Assembly (NCBI RefSeq): GCF_030499575.1
Contig: NZ_JASTLC010000001.1
Coordinates: 5,046,001 to 5,110,000 of the forward strand
Reading direction: 5' to 3'
DNA from: Streptomyces sp. DG2A-72
GTDB taxonomy: Bacteria; Actinomycetota; Actinomycetes; Streptomycetales; Streptomycetaceae
DNA length: 64,000 nt
Shown here: positions 63,720-64,000 of the stretch, piece by piece
Layout: each line of letters opens with the position of its first letter
How positions within the stretch are numbered: the stretch's first letter is position 1
Translations under genes and position numbers: made by a program
The notes under the pieces: generated by a model
What the model saw: the letters and a program-made list of their open reading frames with translations, nothing else
Databases searched by the model: none
Told to the model about the DNA's origin: nothing

Positions 63720-64000
63720 TCACCGACCCTCGTCGCGCTTGGCGGCCTCCTCCTCAGCCTCCTTGGCCTGAACCTCGGGATCGAGCACGGACTGACCGCT
63801 GCCGTCCACCGAGGTCAGCCGGCCACCCTCGGGAACCTCCGTCGCGGCGGGCGGCTCGACCAGCCAGTCCGGGTTGGCCTGCTTGTCCCACCACTTCCAG
63901 GCGGCGAAAGCACCGCCCGCCAACACGCCGGCAACCGCCAGCGCCTTGGCGATCCGGCCGGCCCGAGCACGCCGCTCGTGTCGACGGGCCAACTTCTGGA
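63720..64000 (-). CDS. DUF5324-like membrane protein, C-terminal part (5' end outside the window)
   Basis: The frame stays open to the window edge, giving about 93 residues of the C-terminal part. A basic stretch (QKLARRHERRARAGR) precedes a TM helix (AVAGVLAGGAFAAWKWW), and an acidic tail ends EEAAKRDEGR. This pattern resembles the C-terminus of Streptomyces DUF5324 proteins, which have a long helical, Ala-rich N-terminus. TTG at 63992 could be a start, but the homology suggests the true start lies outside. The function is unknown. Confidence 0.75.
   Translation of the reverse strand, partial: QKLARRHERRARAGRIAKALAVAGVLAGGAFAAWKWWDKQANPDWLVEPPAATEVPEGGRLTSVDGSGQSVLDPEVQAKEAEEEAAKRDEGR

Overview
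The window is a GC-rich Streptomyces-type chromosome segment centred on the replication origin. Three things point to Streptomyces: the gene order rpmH-dnaA-oriC-dnaN-gnd-recF-dciA-gyrB-gyrA; a DnaA with a very long, repetitive domain II; and a large family of GTTTCACGTGAAAC parS sites. There are also a TTA codon, a PadR-linked inositol phosphate synthase and FemX-type cell-wall genes. I see no insertion sequence, prophage, CRISPR array or clear horizontally acquired block. This is conserved core chromosome, so the novel material is mostly regulatory DNA and a few odd proteins.

Layout. 1-9.5 kb holds metabolic and accessory genes: the end of a PLP trans-sulfuration enzyme, a LysR regulator with a TTA codon, a NUDIX hydrolase, a flavohemoglobin-like protein, a HAD hydrolase, acetyltransferases, a MarR/MFS pair and a beta-lactamase-fold serine hydrolase. 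9.5-15 kb holds dnaB, preceded by a cluster of DnaA-box-like sequences, a MATE transporter and the rpsF-ssb-rpsR-rplI operon. 15-24 kb holds envelope genes (FemX-like ligase, alanine-racemase-like protein, GT87 mannosyltransferase, class A PBP) and a PadR-inositol-phosphate synthase pair. 24-38 kb runs MFS, a Pro-rich membrane protein, cca, DUF6049 protein, murJ, a pseudokinase, sigM and its anti-sigma factor, then trxB and trxA. This resembles the mycobacterial pcnA-mviN-sigM-trxBC block.

38.9-45 kb is the leftward parB-parA-rsmG-jag-yidC-yidD-rnpA-rpmH array. 45.3-49.2 kb is dnaA, oriC (47.26-48.11 kb, about a dozen DnaA boxes in both orientations) and dnaN. 49.4-58 kb is gnd, recF, dciA, gyrB, gyrA, a DUF3566 membrane protein and tRNA-Ile. 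58-64 kb holds small secreted or membrane proteins, a Ser/Thr kinase, an HTH regulator, tRNA-Ala and the end of a DUF5324-like gene.

How it works together. DnaA, the helicase DnaB, its probable loader DciA, SSB, the clamp, RecF and gyrase all lie within about 48 kb of one another. ParA/ParB and 15 parS or parS-like sites provide segregation. Fourteen of the 15 sites lie left of oriC and one lies to the right. Several parS cores sit at the exact centre of longer perfect palindromes that look like transcription terminators. Three sites are inside genes and read V-S-R/H-E-T. trxBA has a textbook sigma-R promoter.

Translation starts were chosen by eye from ribosome binding sites and family knowledge. 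No similarity search was run.
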